From Ga0077523 sp038324085 (GTDB taxonomy: Bacteria; Pseudomonadota; Gammaproteobacteria; Burkholderiales; Ga0077523), in the NCBI GenBank assembly GCA_038324085.1, contig JBBQHP010000026.1, positions 1-64,000 on the forward strand: a DNA stretch of 64,000 bases. The letters run 5' to 3'. Numbering within the stretch: position 1 is the stretch's first letter; every line of letters begins with the position of its first letter. The notes under the pieces are model-generated. The model worked only from the letters and a program-made list of their open reading frames with translations. It was not told the DNA's origin and searched no databases. The translations under genes and the position numbers were made by a program. Below are positions 60,535 through 64,000 of this stretch, piece by piece.

Positions 60535-61496
60535 CCGCGGCCGGACTCGATGTAGTCTCGGTCGGCGAGCCGATGATCGAGTTCAATCAGGTACCCGGGG
60601 ATCCGCAGCGCTATCTGCAGGGGTTTGGGGGCGACACCATGAACGCGATGATCGCGGCCGTGCGGCAAGGCGCCCGTGCCGGCTACGTCACGCGCCTGGG
60701 GGACGACGAGTTCGGGCAATTGCTGCTCGAACTGTGGAAGACGGAACAGCTCGATAGCGCGGGCGTGAGCCTCGATCCGGAAGCACCTACGGCGGTCTAC
60801 TTCGTCACGCATGGACCCGAAGGCCACGCTTTCAGCTACCGCCGGGCCGGGTCCGCCGCGAGCCGGCTGGCACCGGGGAACCTGCCGCTCGAAGTGATCC
60901 GCACCGCACGTTTTCTGCACACCTCGGGCATCACCCAGGGCATCAGCACCAGCGCCTGCGACGCCGCTTTTGCGGCCATCGATTCGGCCCGCGCATCGGG
61001 CGCCCGGTTCGCATACGACTCCAACCTGAGGTTGAAGCTCTGGCCGCTGGCGCGTGCCCGGGCCGTCATCACCACCACCGTCGCGCTCGCCGACTATTTC
61101 CTTCCCAGCCTCGACGACGCGTGCGTGCTGTCGGGGCTTGACGATCCGGAGGCCATCGTCGACTGGGCGCATCGACTCGGCGCGCGGCACGTCGCCCTGA
61201 AACTGGGACCGGGCGGCGTGATCGCCTCCGACGGTGAGCGCCGCGAGCACGTCCCCGGGCATCGCATCGAGTGCGTCGACGCGACCGGCGCCGGCGATTG
61301 TTTCGCGGGCAGCCTGCTCGCGCGCATGAGCCTCGGCGACGACTTCTGGCAGGCCGTGCGCTACGCGAATGCCGCAGCGGCGCTCACGTGCACCGGCTAC
61401 GGTGCCGTGGCGCCCTTGCCCACACCGCACGCCGTCGCGTCGTTGCTGCATACGGACGAGCCCGGGCGCGCTTTCGTGAAGCCTCGAAACGGTTGA
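60531..61496 (+). CDS. PfkB-type 2-keto-3-deoxygluconate kinase
   Basis: A 321-residue ribokinase/PfkB kinase. GFGGDTMNAMIAAVRQGARA is the PfkB signature 1 region and VDATGAGDCFAGSLLA is signature 2 with the catalytic Asp. It probably phosphorylates 2-keto-3-deoxygluconate (or a related keto-sugar acid), giving the substrate of the aldolase it overlaps. The pair makes a semi-phosphorylated or pectin-type catabolic step. Length is typical. Confidence 0.9.
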   Translation: MTAAGLDVVSVGEPMIEFNQVPGDPQRYLQGFGGDTMNAMIAAVRQGARAGYVTRLGDDEFGQLLLELWKTEQLDSAGVSLDPEAPTAVYFVTHGPEGHAFSYRRAGSAASRLAPGNLPLEVIRTARFLHTSGITQGISTSACDAAFAAIDSARASGARFAYDSNLRLKLWPLARARAVITTTVALADYFLPSLDDACVLSGLDDPEAIVDWAHRLGARHVALKLGPGGVIASDGERREHVPGHRIECVDATGAGDCFAGSLLARMSLGDDFWQAVRYANAAAALTCTGYGAVAPLPTPHAVASLLHTDEPGRAFVKPRNG

Positions 61497-61683
61497 TCGC
61501 ACCGCGTCGGTGCGCCCGCTCGGGCCGCGGGCAGTCGGGCAGTTCATCAACCGACTGAATCGTCAGCGACTTGTGCGCTGGACGGGCCTGCATGACGCAT
61601 GGCCCCCGACTTGCAAACCGAGCCACCCGGGAGACCGCGTCCCCGATGCATTGCATCGCCTACAAATCCCCGAGAGGAAAACC

Positions 61684-63150
61684 ATGAGCGAGCACCACAA
61701 CGGCTGTTGCAGCGATCCGAACCACCAGCACGACGTCGCCGTGGACACGTCCACCCTCGACATGCCGAAACCCGCGGACTCTTCGCGCCGAAGCTTCCTG
61801 CAAGGGACCCTGGCGAGCGGCGCCGCGGCCGCCGCGCTGGGTGGCATGGGCGTGTCATCGCTTGCGCGCGCTCAGACCGGGATGACCAGAAGCTCCATCT
61901 CGCATTATTCGATTCCAGCCACCGCCGAGACCGTGCACTGGGGCTACTTCAGCAAGCTGCTGAAACCTCTGGTCGAGGTGCAGTCCGGCGACTTCGTCAC
62001 GATCGAGACCCTCACGCACCACGCCAATGACGACGCTGCGCGCATGGTCCAGGGCGATCCGGGCGCGGAGAGCGTCTATTTCTGGGACAAGACCCGCAAA
62101 GGCGTGAACCGGCGCGGCGCCGGGCCGATGGACGCATCGCTGTTCGGACGCGGCGCGGGCGAGGGCCTGGGCGTGCACATCTGCACGGGCCCGGTGGCCG
62201 TGGCGGGCGCCGAGGAAGGCGACATCCTCGAGGTGCGCATTCTCGACGTGTCGCCGCGACCGAGCGGGAACGCCGAGTTCAAGGGCAAGAGCTTCGGCAG
62301 CAACGCCGCCGCCTGGTGGGGATACCACTACAACGAGCTGATCGAGGAGCCGAAGAAGCGCGAAGTCATCACGATCTACGAGATCGACGCGACCGGCGAG
62401 CGCGACTGGGCGAAGGCGCTCTACAACTTCCGCTGGACGCCCCAGACCGATCCCTTCGGCGTCGTGCACAAGATCATCGACTATCCGGGTGTGCCGGTGG
62501 ATCACAGTACGATCAAGGAGAACTGGGGCGTACTCAAGAACGTGCGCGTGCCGATCCGGCCGCATTTCGGCACCATGGGCCTGGCGCCGAAGGAAGCCGA
62601 CATGGTGGATTCGATCCCGCCGAGCTATACCGGCGGCAATATCGACAATTGGCGCATCGGCAAGGGGGCGACGCTGTTCTACCCCGTATCCGTGCCGGGT
62701 GCGCTGCTGTCGGTGGGCGATCCCCACGCGTCGCAGGGCGACTCGGAACTGTGCGGCACGGCCATCGAATGCTCCCTCACCGGAACCTTCCAGCTCATCC
62801 TGCACAAGAAGGCTTCGCTCGCGGGGACTGCGCTCGAGCAGCTCGAGTTTCCGTTGCTCGAAACCCAGACGGACTACCTGGTCCACGGTTTCAGCTTCCC
62901 CAACTATCTTGCCGATCTCGGCACCAAGGCGCAGTCCGAGATCTACGGCAAGTCTTCCATCGACCTCGCGATGAAGGATGCCTTCCGCAAGATGCGCCAT
63001 TTCCTCATGACCACGCAGGGATTGACCGAGGACGAGGCGGTCTCGCTGATGTCGATCGCAGTGGACTTCGGCGTCACCCAGGTGGTGGACGGCAACTGGG
63101 GCGTGCACGCGATCGTGAAGAAGGGCATCTTCGTGGGCAGCGACGGCTAG
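61684..63150 (+). CDS. Tat-exported acetamidase/formamidase family protein
   Basis: A 488-residue protein of the FmdA/AmdA family. A Tat leader lies at residues 35-65 (SRRSFLQGTLASGAAAA), preceded by a 34-residue leader rich in His and Cys (SEHHNGCCSDPNHQHD). The body has FVTIETLTHHANDD, LGVHICTGPVAVAGAEEGDI, HFGTMGLAP and VGDPHASQGDSELCGTAIE. The HxxQGD/E-L motif is the metal site of the family. It hydrolyses small amides to acid and ammonia; here it would act in the periplasm. The ATG at 61684 has GAGAGGAAAA upstream. Confidence 0.87.
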   Translation: MSEHHNGCCSDPNHQHDVAVDTSTLDMPKPADSSRRSFLQGTLASGAAAAALGGMGVSSLARAQTGMTRSSISHYSIPATAETVHWGYFSKLLKPLVEVQSGDFVTIETLTHHANDDAARMVQGDPGAESVYFWDKTRKGVNRRGAGPMDASLFGRGAGEGLGVHICTGPVAVAGAEEGDILEVRILDVSPRPSGNAEFKGKSFGSNAAAWWGYHYNELIEEPKKREVITIYEIDATGERDWAKALYNFRWTPQTDPFGVVHKIIDYPGVPVDHSTIKENWGVLKNVRVPIRPHFGTMGLAPKEADMVDSIPPSYTGGNIDNWRIGKGATLFYPVSVPGALLSVGDPHASQGDSELCGTAIECSLTGTFQLILHKKASLAGTALEQLEFPLLETQTDYLVHGFSFPNYLADLGTKAQSEIYGKSSIDLAMKDAFRKMRHFLMTTQGLTEDEAVSLMSIAVDFGVTQVVDGNWGVHAIVKKGIFVGSDG

Positions 63151-63264
63151 CCTCGACGGGCGACGGCCGGGCAGGGGTTCGCGCAAGCCGGCGCTCCCCT
63201 GCCCGGCATTCGTCGCCAGGATTGCGCCGCCCCTGGAGCATACGCGCCGGCTCGACGCGTGCTG

Positions 63265-64000
63265 CTAGGCCTTGCGGGCTTCGGCTTCGGCTTCGGCCTC
63301 CGCTTCGCGCTGTTTGTAGTCGATCGGCGGCTCGTGCAGCGCCTGCCGACGACTTTTCTCCAGACCCTTCACCACGGCGACTATCGTTTCGTTGTACGGC
63401 ACGGCCAGACCGAGCGCGCGGGCCTCACGCACCAGCGCCCCGTTGATCGCATCGATCTCGGTTCGGCGACCCTGCTCGACGTGCTGCATCATCGAGGGCT
63501 TGTTGTAGCGCAGCCGGCAGTGGCCCTTGATCTTCTTGCGGAGGTCGGCCTCGGCCAGTTTGACGCCCTTGGCCTCGATCACCTGGAGGATCTCGTCGAT
63601 CACGCGATCCTGCAGGGCATCCACTTCCGGCGTGCGCGCCATCTCGCCGCTGCGCAGGCCCGTGACGGCTGTCAGCGCATTGATGCCGCAGTTCAGTACG
63701 AACTTGCTCCAGACGTAGCTCATCGGATCGTCCACGATCTCGGTCTCGATACCGGCCAGGTTCAGCATGCGTGCGACTTCGCGGATGCGCGGAGTGTCGC
63801 GACCGTCCAGTTCGCCGATCGAGGTTGGCCCCGAATTCGTATAGGCCGAACGGCCCAGAGCAGGTCCGGCGGCGCTGTTCATGCTGACCCCGGCCACCAC
63901 TCGCGCCCGGCCCAGTTCCGCCACCAGCGCTTCGACATTGCCGATACCGTTCTGCAAGGTCATGGCGAAGCCTTCCGGCTTCAGGATGCGCGCGGCCGCC
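63265..64000 (-). CDS. 2-dehydropantoate 2-reductase family protein (partial, N-terminus missing)
   Basis: The C-terminal 245 residues of a ketopantoate-reductase-like protein; the start is beyond the window edge. TLQNGIGNVEALVAELG, GVSMNSAAGP, DPMSYVWSKFVLNCGINALT (catalytic Lys) and YNKPSMMQHVEQGRRTEIDA are family landmarks. It ends in a low-complexity tail of repeating Glu-Ala (REAEAEAEAEARKA). It differs from the 27409-28338 paralogue by having the longer C-terminal helical part with GRRTEIDAING. The substrate is ketopantoate or another 2-keto acid. Confidence 0.85.
   Translation of the reverse strand, partial: AAARILKPEGFAMTLQNGIGNVEALVAELGRARVVAGVSMNSAAGPALGRSAYTNSGPTSIGELDGRDTPRIREVARMLNLAGIETEIVDDPMSYVWSKFVLNCGINALTAVTGLRSGEMARTPEVDALQDRVIDEILQVIEAKGVKLAEADLRKKIKGHCRLRYNKPSMMQHVEQGRRTEIDAINGALVREARALGLAVPYNETIVAVVKGLEKSRRQALHEPPIDYKQREAEAEAEAEARKA

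Overview
The window is GC-rich, gene-dense bacterial chromosome. Several things point to an environmental betaproteobacterium of the Burkholderiales/Rhodocyclales kind, which is an inference: three PEP-CTERM surface proteins, a tandem glycine riboswitch in front of gcvTHP, many Tat-exported enzymes, a Crp/Fnr gene beside a DUF2892 gene, a TVP38-mercuric reductase fusion and a 3-hydroxybutyrate dehydrogenase. I saw no rRNA, tRNA, CRISPR array, phage or intact insertion sequence. Both end genes are cut by the window.

1-3 kb (minus strand): a partial 7TM-PAS sensor protein, a zinc aminopeptidase lipoprotein and an alpha/beta hydrolase. 3-12.2 kb: the most unusual region. Two paralogous giant regulators (STAND/MalT-like ATPase, helical repeats, winged helix plus BTAD) are interleaved with four secreted barrel-like proteins or fragments carrying a GGTGxF motif, and with two very small proteins ending in an ELWA motif. 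It also contains a head-to-head pair of truncated barrel genes, a truncated Tat leader and a perfect 14-bp hairpin. 12.3-13.5 kb: a divergent HTH plus nucleotidyltransferase (DUF6036/AbiEii-like) pair that looks like a toxin-antitoxin or defence module.

13.5-17.4 kb: a TauE exporter, a frameshifted metallophosphoesterase, DUF2892 and its neighbouring Crp/Fnr regulator with a CRP-type palindrome, and an epoxide hydrolase. 17.5-23 kb: a five-gene minus-strand operon (TVP38-mercuric reductase fusion, DUF547, two TIGR04283/TIGR04282-type glycosyltransferases, FAD oxidoreductase) of the kind linked to arsenosugar synthesis, but without the radical SAM enzyme in view. 23-30 kb: a zinc peptidase-like protein, a Sel1-repeat protein, a fluoroacetate-dehalogenase-like hydrolase, an aminotransferase, a ketopantoate reductase, a CPBP protease and an enolase-superfamily enzyme.

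30-38 kb: a palindromic repeat-like element, a small Cys protein, a Tat amidohydrolase with a clear terminator, a glycolate-oxidase-type flavoenzyme, a PEP-CTERM protein with a lamin-tail domain, an MFS transporter and an NMT1-type binding protein. 38-43 kb: the glycine riboswitch and gcvT-gcvH-gcvP. 43-51 kb: a nitrile-type amidase next to the decayed end of a branched-chain-type ABC ATPase, a ferredoxin-CDGSH-CDGSH protein, a diheme cytochrome, a formate/nitrite transporter and an NCS2 permease. 51-64 kb: a GNAT protein, two further PEP-CTERM proteins, a glyoxalase-fold protein, a YggU protein, a Tat-leader threonine aldolase, two SDRs, a KefB/YbaL-type antiporter, a KDPG aldolase plus KDG kinase pair, a Tat-exported acetamidase/formamidase and a partial second ketopantoate reductase.

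Metabolically the window reads as a scavenger of amides, organic acids, sugar acids and possibly halogenated or nitrile compounds, with an accessory island at 3-13.5 kb.
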